Assembly (NCBI RefSeq): GCF_963678635.1 | Contig: NC_087066.1 | Span: 30,323,301 to 30,387,300 of the forward strand | Direction: 5' to 3' | From: Symsagittifera roscoffensis | Lineage: Eukaryota; Xenacoelomorpha; Acoela; Convolutidae | DNA length: 64,000 nucleotides | Position numbers and translations under genes: made by a program | The notes under the pieces: model-generated | Databases searched by the model: none | What the model was told of the DNA's origin: nothing | What the model saw: only the letters and a program-made list of their open reading frames with translations | Shown: piece after piece, positions 1 to 12,160 of the stretch | Numbering within the stretch: position 1 is the first letter of the stretch | How the letters are laid out: every line of letters begins with the position of its first letter

Positions 1-279
1 ATTCTAACTACAGTAAAAATCGCTGACTACTCAAAGCAAATGACTGTCCTAGGAACTACTCACACAATCGCGATAGAACTTTTTCAAATGAATATTGTAG
101 AAAGACTCAATTAATAGCTAAAAAATAGGAATAACAATTTAAAATCACGAGAAATTTTTAAGAAGTATAAGAATAGAAATAACAGATTTAATTGTTTAAC
201 ACTTCGAAACTTCTCAAAATCACCACATCGAAAAAACAATTCTGAAAACTCAAACCAACCATAACCAATATCACAGAAG

Positions 280-1020
280 TAACACACCAAATATCAATGA
301 CGAATTAACAAAAACAGAACAACTCTGAACTAACCACTGATCCCCCGGTTTTGAAACAAATGAAACGCAAAGTTCACACTCAAAGCACATTCATTGAAAA
401 ATATCGAATGATGATAACAGTACTGCAAACACACTAAACGTTCAAATTTTGAAAATTGAAAAATAATACAAAACCCTTATCCAATCTAATTTTTTTTAAA
501 TGAATCAGCCAGATAGAAACGCAAAAAAAAACAAGATTTTGAAAGTCATAGAGATTTAAGACAACGGATTCCAAACCATATAACATCTCGCAGAGTTTTT
601 TTTTCTACAACAAATTGGATACAAAAATGCACAAAAACCAATCAAAAGAAAATATTTGGATACTATCACTTCTTTTAAAAAATCGAAGGAATTGAATATT
701 TTCTCCACCTCCAGATCGTGAAACAAATTTTCTAATTGACTCAGGAGCAGATTCAAGTATCATTTTTATAGATATATATATATATATATATATGGAATGA
801 AGCTCATTTATTGAATCCATCCCGGACACTTCAAGATACAACAAGTAAATTGGCATTCGTAAATGTACACTTTTAAAAAATTATGAGAAAATCAAACTTC
901 AACTGCAACCAATGAAAACAATCGAAAACCACAAACATTTAAGTTAACCTTTCACAGAACTCTTTCACATTGCAAGCAAAGTATAAACTTTACTAAGAAT
1001 TCCATTTACTAGTGAATTTA
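280..1020 (+). pseudogene. gag tail and aspartic protease remnant (family A1)
   Basis: Around 280-340 the sequence resembles the gag tail of copy B near 51015. At 732-760 a frame reads LIDSGADSS, the active-site signature of retroviral aspartic proteases. The catalytic Asp codon is at 738-740 and aligns with LIHSGAES in copy B, where that Asp has become His. A dinucleotide expansion interrupts the frame directly afterwards. The frame then resumes with a W-N-E motif shared with copy B. No long open frame remains. Function in life: maturation cleavage of Gag-Pol in the particle. Confidence 0.7.
771..793. repeat. (AT)n microsatellite inside protease remnant
   Basis: A run of about eleven AT units lies between the protease active site and the downstream W-N-E motif. 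Copy B has ordinary coding sequence at that place, so the run arose after the two elements diverged. Confidence 0.9.
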
Positions 1021-1872
1021 TACCAACAAATGTTATATAATATAGTTACACGAAAAAAAAAGATTCATTCACATTTTTTCACAGATGCCAAAATTAACCA
1101 TTCTTCTTTTCAAGGTTTTATCACATTTTTAACAGGGAAAAAATCATCTTTTACCATTAAATGGATAAATGTTTAACTTCCCAATATCTCACACTCACCA
1201 GTACACTAATAATCAAAATGCACAATTAGTATGTATGTCTCACTTTGAGATCCGTTTGACTAATATATTTTTTTTGCATAAAAAAATTATCAATGAAATA
1301 TGCAAAAATCTAAAAGAAGAAAACATCAAATTCAATGTATACAACAATTCACCATACACAACCCCAAATAATTAAAGACTTCTAGGATACTGAGAATCAA
1401 ACATCACACTACATCCACTCATAGAAAGAGCATAGAGGAAAAATGATATATAAAAACAATACAGATTTGTCAAATTACTAAATTATTTGGCAACTTTTCT
1501 ATAAACAACATGATCAAGGACCCAAAACGGATCATAGATTTTTTTTCAAGAAAACACCATTATTCAAACCCATGTTTCAAACTACACAATACACCAGAAC
1601 AACAAAAGTTTTAACTATGTTTAATTTTAAATACTCGCAGATAAACCAAGTCGATTTGAATAACTAGCAAAAAGATATGACATTTCAAAAATTTAAAAAA
1701 AGTCATTCTCTGTTACAGCTTTCACTATAATCAGACTCAGTTTTCACAATACAACGCGCAATTAAAGTACAAATACGTTTATAAGACAAAATTGACTTGT
1801 AGATATTAAACAATACGAAACCTTTTTACCACTAAAAAAGACCAACAAAAAAAACGACAAATATTTTAAAAC

Positions 1873-3000
1873 CCTGTTATCATATCAGCAAAATGAGAAA
1901 CATTAAAGATAGTAATTAACGCTAGATATCCAAATTCACCCTTTGGTGAATCGATTGTAGCCAACCAATTGTACCAATCAAAGTAAATATCACAAATATT
2001 AATAAACAATACTATACCTGTGGCGACAAGAACATGGCATATAATCAAATGACTCTAGATAAGCAATCACGACGATTAACAGTTTGTCATACCAACAAAA
2101 CGAATTTAACAGTTTGTTCTAAGGAATATCCATAGAACCAGACGTTTTTTCAGTTTTGAATCGTAAAATTTTTTGACCTCTCCTTTAAATCAAAAAATAA
2201 CAACTACCTAGACGATGTTTTTTACTCAATCACAGACAAACACGAAAATGTTCACAATTTGAAAGAAAAAAAACTTTACAAACAGAAAATATGAAAGAAG
2301 CCCCAGATAAATCGCATTTTTTCCTAACCCGAGTTCAAATCTTAGCACATATATAGGAAGGAAACACAATAACAGCCCTAAAAACTAGAAAAAATGCTAT
2401 TTTCAAATTTAAGCCACCATCAAATTAAACAATAAGATTTCCTTAGCATGAAAATTTTTTTCAGTAGATATACCTCAAACCGTTTTTCATTATTTTATGC
2501 CAATAAATCATTTTTGCATAGATACTGCAACACCAAAAACAAAATGATAAAAGTAAAACATTTATTAGTGAACAAATATCAACTACACTTCCAGAACCAA
2601 ATCAACCATTCTATGCTATCTATGACGCATCCAATTTCGGAAAAAGCGCAACAATTTTTACTGTCATATCAAGGAAAAAACAATGAAAGCGAATACACAA
2701 TTATTTAAGCAAGCAAAAATATAGGCTCTCTATCATAACGAAAGAATGCGCAGCCATCATATACACACTTACAGAAAATGAATTTTTAATACAAGTATCA
2801 AAATATCTAACAGTCAAACTTACAGACCACACACCCATAACATTTCTTTTTACACAAAAATATAACCAAAATCATAGAGAATAAAAAAAACTTCAAATTT
2901 TTTTAATGTATTCCTCAAGCCTCCATATTGCTAAGACAGCTGGAAAAACCTTGCCCTTTGAGATACGACGAGTAGAAATATAGAAAACTATGATTGACTT
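1873..3000 (+). pseudogene. Reverse transcriptase and RNase H remnant (family A1)
   Basis: Fragments match RT of copy B (52690-53160) in several frames. YLDD, the RT active-site motif, is still readable at 2205-2216, whereas copy B has HSDD there. RNase H follows: an IYDASNFG block near 2615, a TKECAAI block with the catalytic Glu codon at 2744-2746, and LTDHTPI near 2820. These correspond to the D-E-D carboxylates of RNase H. Many stops and frameshifts rule out function. The copy-1 duplication boundary falls just upstream at 1780, so this is the first domain carried into copy 2. Confidence 0.8.
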
Positions 3001-3699
3001 CCTCAAGATGAAAAATTTTTCATGCATAAGATGAAAAGGCACCATTATTAGAATTTAGAAACGCAGTAAAAAGATTCAGGTACGACTCAAACCAACACCA
3101 TTCAGAAAAAGTCCTTTTTACTTTGATTGTCAAAAAAATCATTACGAAGTAGACCTAACAAGGGCAAACACATTTAAACATATCCAACATTCTTCATGGA
3201 TAGAAAATATTACAAAATAGAAGAACCATAAGCAAAATCAATAACGAAAACATTATATCTATTAGAAAAAAAACAAGATAGTCGATGCATTTTTTTTGCA
3301 GGACCATTACATAAAAATGAAAAGTACACAATCTATTGCAGTTTTGATCTTAGAAATCCCGCCGATAAAATTCCTATACGTAAGTCAGAAATATAAAACT
3401 TTTTTCAACCTATACGCTCCAACTTACAAATGAATTACTTCAAAAGAATCAAAAATTGAAATCCGTTATCAGACAAATGAAATCAAGGCACAATTACAAA
3501 ACAAAAATTGTCATAACTGGTATCACTATAACAGGAAAGAAACCCCATCGACGATAATTTTGAAAAAAGAGTAACACCTCCATTAAGGAAAACAGATTTT
3601 TTAGATTATCCTTATCAGGATACACTAATAGCTTGTTTACTTTCGAGTGTAATTTTAATAATTTTCACAACATCTACGTCTCAATTATTTAAAAAAAAC

Positions 3700-4960
3700 A
3701 TGTTAGTTCAGAAAAAGCATATGATAATTTTTTCAAAATGTATCTTTACCAAATGCACCGATTTGGATTTAAAAATACTTTGTGTCGTTTGTCTTACAAG
3801 TCAACTGAGTAATCATTCCCGACATCAGAAACAAATAGCAGAAAAACAAGACTTAGAAAAAAGAATGTCTATGTTTTAGTCACCGAATACCATCTGACAC
3901 AAAAGGTATGTGGTGATTAAAACATTGATTTAGTTTATCATATTTGACACAAAAAGCCCAAAGTCACCATCGTCCGAAGCCAACTCTTGTATTATGATAC
4001 CTTTAGACGCTTTTATGTACTCTGTAGCTATAAACACAGTACCACACTTTCATGCTTTTTATGCCTGCACGACACTTTATGAACATTGTATACCTAAGTT
4101 TGTTTTATCCGAAATCCTTTTAACAGATCATGGCACCGATTTTATAAGCAAAGTAAAAATAACCCTCTGCCACTAATGCAATATTGAACACAAACGAAAA
4201 ATTTTTCATGCTACATAGACAATTGGACTAGTTGAAGTCATAATCGCTCAATATAAGGTTTTTTAAAATGTATTACGAACGGAAAAGACAAAAAAAATTG
4301 AACAGTCAACAGAAATTATTTTAATTTCACCAGCATACAAAACACAAATTACTACAATTTTTTGTTTTTTACCATACAAAATGGTTTTCATCCAAAAATT
4401 TTGCAAACTGATAATATTTTTTTAAAAAATGCGGCTAAAAAGATCCAAGGATATTGCCATTCATCACAAGATTCAGTTTGTTATCATTTCTCACCTCATA
4501 CACATGATCACAATCATTTCCATCACCCAAAAGTTTTAAAACTAGCCTGTGGTACTCATAACGAGTGGATTTAAATTGACAATACAAAACTAGTTGGAAC
4601 CAACACAAAGTGACAAAAAATTATTACCAACAAAAAATCTTCAATCACAAATAAAGTCTCGCTTCAGACCAGCTTCAGCCATAGAAATTGGAAATATGGA
4701 CAAATACCAAAATTCTCAATCCCTACAAAACATTGAAAAAAATACAACTTGTCCAAAAAACACTACTAAATTTTTGAGAAACCAATTGAAGTTACATATA
4801 ATTTTACTGACCAGATTAAAAAACAGTATATAAAGCATAGAGAAAATCTCTCACCCGATCATCCTAAAGAGTACGCTCTTCGAGAATTAACGCAACGATA
4901 TTCATTTATTGAATCACCACCAGAAGCAATTAAAACAACCTTTTCAGAAATCTCTACAAT
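3700..4960 (+). pseudogene. Integrase remnant (family A1)
   Basis: A C-x2-C pair (LCVVCLTS, near 3780-3803) represents the end of the HHCC zinc-binding domain. The catalytic core is readable at 3994-4176 with a first Asp in MIPLDAF and a second in LTDHGTDF. The C-terminal domain is only partly alignable (4590-4930), ending in a KEYALREL stretch shared with copy B. The core ORF stops after 60 codons and no intact integrase remains. The integrase would have inserted the cDNA into host chromatin. Confidence 0.8.
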
Positions 4961-6989
4961 ATTAAAACTGAAAAATTAATTAAAAAATCTCAACAATTCT
5001 ACCAATTGAAATATGGAAAAATCAAATACTGATAGAACAAAGTTTTCTACCCGAAAAAAAAAAGAAAACTTTTGTCAAATTTCTAAACATTCGAACCACC
5101 TTCTCAAAGTCCAATAAAATGGTGAAAGCAGAATTCTACGCTAGAGTTCAAGAAAAATGACAGAACGTACTTCTCATACAGTTGATCACAAAAACGAATA
5201 ATAAAGCCTCCATAAGATTCTCGTGGTTATTAGGTTTGTTCTGTTTGAATCTATTAATCAATTCCACAAGTATCTTTTTAAAATTTTGTCATTTGCCAAT
5301 ATTGCCAACTGCGTTCATTTCAAGGACTTACTTAAAACAAGAACTATAACTCTAGCTTTAGAACCTCCAGGTCAAAAATAAGCAGAACATTCATTTTTGA
5401 TGTGAAAAGTTTCATGTTAAATTTTAAACCCCTCCCAACAAGTCTCAGTAAAAAGCAGCAAAATAGAATAAAAAAATATTCACAATTTTTTTTTAAGTTG
5501 AATTAGGAAAAATATTACAAAAATAGCATGGTGAAGATACCTCACAAAATTACCTGTCTAACCAACAAAAAAAACGGAATTAAAAACTTGAAAGCGAATT
5601 CTCCAGACTATGTTGCACCAATACCTATCAGTTTCCAACACCCTTGTCTTAATCGAATAAAAATAATTCAGCTTTTCGTAAAAGAAAAAAAAACTTTTCA
5701 AAGAACTCTCGGGTGAGTGAAATCAATTTCTGAAAGATTATTCCAAAAAAAGTTGCATCGAATCTACGAAACTTTTCTTTCATCGCCATAAAACTTTTAA
5801 AGCTTGTCTAACTTTTTTTTTATTTTTACATACCTTGAAAATTCTTAAATTTTGTTATTTTAATCTTTTTGTATGAAAGTTTTCAATTTTTTTCATCATT
5901 TTAAAAAATATCTGTTTCATTCCAAAAGCATTGACCACCTTATCAGTTCAAATTAACTCTTGTCATTATAAAAACCCTTTCTTTTGCTAAGATGTCCTTT
6001 CTAATAAAAAAAAAGAATTTCTAATCATGTTTACAATACTCCGAATATTGATGGCTTCTCTCGGCCTAACATTTTTTCAATTTCTAAGACAATCACTAGT
6101 TATAGTTTTAACAGAAATCATCAACAGAGCAAATCTTGTCGAAGAATACCACACAACCATTTCACTTAACGAAATAAGTAGAAAATAAATATCAAAAATC
6201 AACGTTACTGGTCTTACTTATGTAGAGAACCCCTTACAATCTTGGAGAACAACAAGTATTTTTTTTAAAAACGCTAACTCCGGCACATCAACACAAACCA
6301 ACAAGCAAACCGCTGTACAAACGACAACTGATACCCATCCTTCAGTTTCATAAAGTTTGGGACGAGCAAGATATCAAAATCGAAATCAAACACAAGGATT
6401 AACAAAAAAAACAGATAACTCAATCAGAAGAAACAAAAACTTAACACCAAGAATTAACACCGAGAAAGTTTTTCAATATAAGTTCACCGTCAGAACTATC
6501 AAATTCTGCAACACCACAATCAGAGACTTTATCAGACAACTCTACATCTCGCAATATATGTTTTCCGCCATATATACAACTTTCATCAAAAGATATAGCT
6601 CATAACCCAATCTCTCTGCACAGAGAGAGATTACCCTTTTTATTCTCCAACCCCCTCACAAATTATAAACAAACCATTAAGACTTGACTGGAACATCTTT
6701 GCACCCTTGCATCATCAACACAGCACATGAATTTTTAGTTGGGCTTACAGCACTATTTACATGATTTTCACCCGGACATACAAGATCATAATTTGCAAAT
6801 ATTAGCACTACATGAAATATTTTCAAAGTTTGAATTAACAAAAGGACATAAACTACTATACAACATCCACTACCTGTTTCCCAACTATAATTATTAGGAT
6901 TTTTGTGCAAATGTATCATTTGATAGTTGTTGTGAAAAATATACTTTACCTTCTGAAAAACTCAACATCAACATCTCAAGACAATCCAT
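4961..6989 (+). other. Pol-env interval of element A1, no gene recognised
   Basis: About 2 kb between the integrase and envelope remnants. Short open stretches exist (for example 5528-5716 and 6357-6605), but none resembles a known protein and the base composition matches the decayed element around them. By position it corresponds to 55850-58080 of copy B, where a Pro/Gln-rich ORF is visible. I see no RNA gene or promoter. Confidence 0.5.
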
Positions 6990-8790
6990 CACCAAGAACA
7001 GTACCACAAGATCATTTAACAGCTCATTTTGATAACGAACAAAACCAGCAAAAAACGTTATTTATATACGCTATAAATCAAGCAACCCAAGAGCAATAAA
7101 AATCACAAGCAATAGAAACAACAAAGCTAATTGCAACTTGATTATCAAACGCCAGTTCTATGGCACTTTTAGGCTGGAAAATCACAGGAAAATTTTCTGA
7201 AGAGAGGGTAACTTGTACCCAAGTAACGACCGGAAAAAAATCGACGAATCAATCTATCAAAGCAGTATTGAACCTCTTTTACGTCCCAAACCTGACGATT
7301 GCAGACATATATTACAACGTCTACACAGCAGTAGTCTACAAGAGCCAATTTTTTTTAGGTAATCTCACTTTCATGATTATCTTTAGCTTCAATTGGGACG
7401 TGGCCAAATTCAAGCCGGACTTCAGCATAGTTCCATCTAAAGGGTATATCGCATCAGGGATGGACCTGCCTTTGGAAATCGCATTCCATCCTTCAGTTGT
7501 GAACGCAGACATCCGATACAGCAACCTCACTTGTAATATAGAGGGGGGCAAACCTCTTAAGCTCACCCTTACTGGAGTGTGTGCTGCGTGTCCTCCTACT
7601 GGAAAGGAACTTGTCCAGTTCCAATGTAGTGTGCGAGAGACCGACCGTAAAATGGTCAGCATCAGCAACAAGACCGGATCTCAGTGGATTCTGACTCCGG
7701 TTATCGAGGCCGAATTCTTCCAGGGTCCAGATACCCTGGTTATTGAAGCAGGAGCGACAAAACTGTACAACATTTCATACAAGCCATTCCGAATGACGTC
7801 GGCTGATAAGAAGCACCTGGGATCAGTTTTCTTCGCACTTCCAGACGGAAGTGAACTTTTGTATAATATGCAAGGTGCCGCGGATCCTCCAAAGCCGGTA
7901 GACACTATCATCCGGGAGGTTCCTTTCAAACAGCCTCACACTGAGTTGATTCCTGTTAGTAACTGGGAGAAGACTCCGCAGAAGTTCAAGGTCATCATAG
8001 ACCTGATGAAGCCGGATAAACTGGATCCCTCTACTCAACTTAATGAGCTGGATTATTTGGACGTTCCTGGGTTGACTAAAAGAGATTATAAGCTGAATTT
8101 CTACTCGCATAAAGAAGGGAACTTCCAGGCCAAGGTATATTTCCATATTTCGAAAGATTTTTTTTGTTCGTGTTCTTTTATGTGATTTAGTAGATTTTTA
8201 GACCTTTTTAGCTTCACAGCTACTTTCATCGCGTGTGTGAATTAGAACGAACACAAATCTTGAATCACTAGCAGTAGCAGAATCAAAGATACCATATGCA
8301 GGACACCTCATTTGTGGAACTCGATCAAATTTTATTGATTACAGAGGAAACAATTTTTGGCACTACACCTATAGAAGAAATTATCACCTTTAATTGACTT
8401 TGCAGATAATTGATGTTTTCAACGCATCACAGTTTCTTACAAAATTAAAAATCTCTCCGTAGGTTACATTTTGCGGCGAACATATTTTTCGGATACAGTC
8501 TTTCCTTGGGGATCACAATATCGCCTCAATATCGAACAACTAAACCCCAAAGAAGATAAATTTAATTTATTAACACCGTATTCTACAATAAGGCCACCAC
8601 TAAAAAATCTTCTCAACCTTTTCAAGAAATATTCACAAAAATCCAACGTCAATAAAAAATCACAATTGCCAAAAACTAGCTGAAAGAGCAGGATTCTCAG
8701 ACAACTAAGCACATGATACCAATGGATATTTTGAAAACCTCAAAAACAATTCATATCTTAGTGGTAAATATTACAGACATTAAGATCACC
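6990..8790 (+). pseudogene. Viral-type envelope glycoprotein remnant, split by a HYDIN fragment
   Basis: The left part (about 6990-7355) matches the N-terminal envelope of copy B (58130-58475) through several stops and a frameshift near 7240. Similarity then stops. It resumes at about 8237, matching copy B from about 59433, and continues to about 8790 past an RRTYFSD block (8474) and a Pro-rich block. Between the two parts about 960 bp of envelope is replaced by about 880 bp carrying a HYDIN exon. The glycoprotein would have mediated cell entry of a retrovirus-like particle. This copy has no open frame. Confidence 0.75.
7387..8134 (+). pseudogene. HYDIN: HYDIN exon fragment, copy 1
   Basis: An uninterrupted 748-nt open stretch encodes about 249 residues that I recognise as an internal segment of HYDIN. 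HYDIN is a giant ASH/MSP-domain protein of the central pair apparatus in motile cilia. Landmarks are FNWDVAKFKPDF, IEGGKPLKLTLTGVC, FFALPDGSELLY, LDYLDVPG and DYKLNFYSHKEG. A typical acceptor (ttatctttag) precedes the exon and a typical donor (AAG/gtatat) follows it, so intron scraps were captured too. Base composition is visibly more GC-rich than the flanks and there are no stops. It lies inside the envelope remnant, so it is a captured exon fragment rather than a resident gene. Alternative: part of a rearranged but live HYDIN locus. Family assignment is strong; functional status is unknown. Confidence 0.88.
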
Positions 8791-11059
8791 CTTTAGTTTT
8801 CAAGCATAAATTACCAACACCTGCAATTTACACCTGTATACACCTGCAATTTGGGAACACTTCCTTCTTATGGAATACACTCTAATTAAAAACATGACAA
8901 AAACGGAAACCAAATTGCTCATATCATATGTCAAGCGCAAAATATTACGATTTATACAAGCCAATAATTGAACAATCTCTTACTCTTAGTTTTCGATCTA
9001 AAAACTACAATGGTTTTAGTCGACAAGGAGCCAACAACTTGGAACCTCCAGTTGCTCTTTTTATGGCCCCTCTCTGTTTCATTACTCACATTCATTCGCT
9101 TCTGTCAATGTTCTTCTACCCTGTCCACAGCCGGTACCACCTCCAACTGATTCCACTATATCATCTAAACATCCCACTTGCATTCTGATAATTTGAGACA
9201 AACGGCATTTAACCTCCGCATTTTTTTAGAAACCTCAGAAGTAGAAAGCCCAGATAAACTTTTAGAGTCGGAATCCATTCCAACCACTGATTTTTCAACG
9301 CCACATTTTCCCCCAATCACTTCCAAAGCCCCAGTCATTACCCTCTCATCAAACTCTTGTTCTTCTTATACTGACTTTACCAGCACTTATACTGATTCTA
9401 TCAGCACTTTCCGACCCCGTTGATAAAAATCCTAGCTCTATTACTGAGCATCAAGTTGAGCATGATTTAGAAAACTTCATACAACAGCAGCAACTTAGCA
9501 CAATGCACAACATCAATTCACTAATTCACTCATTGCGCTTCTACAACCGATAACTTTTATAGCACTGTTAATCAACACACAACCGCACAAATTCTAAACA
9601 AAAGTAGAAAAAAAATAACTCTAGATATCTACAAAACCGCACACCTATTTCCCAAACATTACAAAGCCATCTTCCAGAAAACAGTAAAACACATGAAAAC
9701 TTACTTCTTTCTTTTGCATGCTTCCCACAATATTGCTCTAATAACAAGGAACCGCAAAACCAATGCCACCTTTAACTCAAGGCAATAAACTTATTACGCA
9801 CACTCCCATGGTTTAGCTATTAAAATTTTTGTAACTCCCCTAAACTCCCTGCTGAAAAATTTACACGCCAACATTAATCACCAACTTAATTGCACAATTC
9901 ATCTCGACTACTTCAGTAGTATTTTTTTTATCAAAAACACTCAAGAGACGCATTGCATGAAAATCTAACCAATTTCCTATCGCCTATTATCATGTTAATA
10001 GATACAAGGTTAACAGATACGTGGAAGCACGGATGTCGAAGTCAACCTAAAAATACCATAAAAAAATTTTTCATCAAAACTGTTTAAATCTCTGATCTCC
10101 AGCGCATTGACAAACAACTAGAGCACATAATTGACTACGCACTAAAAATGTAGAGGATTGCAAATCTTTCTTTAGCCGTTTCGATAGCTTTCCTTTTTTT
10201 AACACCAGAGGAAAAACAAAATGTAAACTGTACTAATTAACCAAAATTAAAAACCAAGCTAAACATACTCAAACCTAGTACCATTTTATTCAAAGACACT
10301 TCACACAGCTTTGAACATCACGTAACCCACATCACTGATACATGTTTTTCAATTCAAAATAGACATCCCCCTCCTTTTTTAAATTTACCTGCTGCAATCA
10401 AGGCACTAACCTGCTTGGCACTCTCGGCAATAAGGATCCCGTCCGCCAAGTTTCTAAAAAATGAAACCGAAAAAAATTGGAAAAAAATATATCTTTCCTT
10501 CGAATGGCGCTAACCTATTGTAGTATTTTTGATCATATTCAATGAATTTTTTAATTAAGCAAAAACTTGAAAATTCAATGCAATTAATTTGTGATAAAAT
10601 GCAAAAGGTTACACGAATAAATCGTAAAGTACAGATAAACCAACCTTTTTATCTGTAATTTTTCTATTAAACTCCAACTTATTCCTCAACTTGCCAACTT
10701 ATGTATAAACTGTTTAAAACTCTTTAATAATTCGCATGACAATTCATAGTGAAAAAATGATCTTCAAATTTCGCAAACTGCTGATAATAACTCCAACGAA
10801 CTTTCACAAATTTCAAACTTTCCTATAACCCGGTTGAAACAAAACCTAAACAACGAATGCATCTTATTTAACAACAAGGCACTATTTTGAAACCAGATTC
10901 AACTGAATATCATAATAATTTAAAACCAAAAACTGATTTTAGTTAGGACCAAGTTCAGTTTTAGTAAATCCCAGATTAACACTTATCACAGATAAACTAT
11001 TTCAAATAAGTGGACACAAACACAAAATTTATCTGACAAAAACCTCAGGTATATGGAAA
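8791..11059 (+). other. Env-LTR interval of element A1, no gene recognised
   Basis: About 2.3 kb between the envelope remnant and the 3' LTR. A Ser/Thr/Pro-rich open stretch at 9178-9423 is the only notable piece and resembles nothing I know. A counterpart of the accessory ORF of copy B (60700-61105) could not be found by eye. The rest is AT-rich and full of stops. Confidence 0.5.
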
Positions 11060-12160
11060 AGAGAAAGTTATATCAAAAGAGCACTTTATTCGATAAACCA
11101 CTCTCAAGTTTACTCCGATAACTGGCACAACCCACCAATAGGACGTCCTGAGCATCCTATATAGCCGGCCTTACCAGCCGAGCTACTTACGCTTAGACCC
11201 ATCGCACTCTTTTTTGCTGAGGATGGCTCCATTGTAAAACTAACCAAACTAAGATAAAAGCTTCCGCGGAAACAACTAAATGATCCATAACTAAAGCGAG
11301 AAATTCTAAAGTACAGAAATAAAATTTTAATTGATATGACAGAAAATATTTTATGAGCAGCAAAATTTAGATGATCACTTGACGACATTCCGACATTGGA
11401 ATGGCAAGTTTAATAGTTTTGCTTGCTGTAGTCTCAATCTTCGCTGGATATGAAGTATGGAGTTCACAAACGAAAACAAAATAAATCCGTTGTAACAAAA
11501 CAATGGCCAGTTCGATGTCAATCTCAACATACGTGTCTTTTTTCAGCTGCAACTTTTCTAAGAAAAGACAACTTTTCGTCTCGCACGGAGTCTTGCTCTA
11601 AATTGTGAAATCGACTCCCTGCAATCACGTTTCTGCTCATCACTTCAATCTCTCTGGACACACGATAATCCCCCATCATCATATTTATTTTGCAGGCATT
11701 ACAGTAAACTCTCTCACAAACTCAGAAAACACTCCTATATGAAAGAACTCAGAAATTTAAAGCTTCCCCAGACCCCGCATGGGTGGAACCAGTTTGAATT
11801 TAGTTATTTCAATTATATTTTATTTCCTTGTAAATTGTTCATTACTAGCCAATCGTGATCCATAACTAAATCTTAATCTATTTTGTAAACTTGAAACCCT
11901 AGTGGTTCAGAGAATTAATAATGAAGATTGAAATCAGGTACATTTTCTGTCTTCTATTTTTGCAATAAACCCGTATATCTCTAGATCTTTTGAGACAAGA
12001 AAAGATAAGAGTAGGAATAGGATTGGTATTGGACTAAGGAGTTGAAAGAACTTCTCAGGCCGAAACTAGATAGCGTGACAAAAAACTAGATAGCGTGACA
12101 AAAAACCCCGTGTTAGATCTATCAGAGCGCGTACAAAGAGCTCTAAGCTTGATTTGAGCC
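11060..12160 (+). repeat. 3' LTR of element A1 (boundaries approximate)
   Basis: Blocks shared with the 3' LTR of copy B include cgtcctgagcat (about 11141) followed by a ctatatagccggcc TATA-like motif, the cgcatgggtggaac block near 11780, and a tail with ctctagatct and ggccgaaac (11979-12065). The middle part, with tagccaatc(g/a)tgatcc, is shared with the LTR remnant at 45712. A 20-bp unit (actagatagcgtgacaaaaa) is tandemly doubled at about 12065-12104. Sequence divergence from copy B is high, so the insertion is old. Confidence 0.75.

Larger units (their letters stand above)
1..12160 (+). mobile_element. Degenerate env-bearing LTR retrotransposon, family A copy A1
   Basis: Remnants appear in the order expected for a Ty3/gypsy-like retrovirus-type element: gag tail and protease (about 280-1020), RT and RNase H (1873-3000), integrase (3700-4960), envelope (6990-8790, interrupted) and a 3' LTR (about 11060-12160). 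Each block aligns by eye with the better preserved relative at 45697-62963. The 5' LTR and most of gag lie outside the window or are lost. All reading frames are broken by many stops and indels, so nothing here is functional. Boundaries are approximate. Confidence 0.85.

Noticed and set aside
1866-2048. Minus-strand 60-codon frame (also 17003-17185)
   Set aside because: It is antisense to the RT remnant and has no coding features of its own.
7336-8146. Minus-strand open frames over the HYDIN exon
   Set aside because: They are shadows of the real exon on the plus strand, which has clear homology and splice sites.
11110-11552. Minus-strand open frames in the A1 LTR, and 62221-62489 in the B LTR
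   Set aside because: They lie in LTR sequence and are not conserved as frames between the two LTRs.
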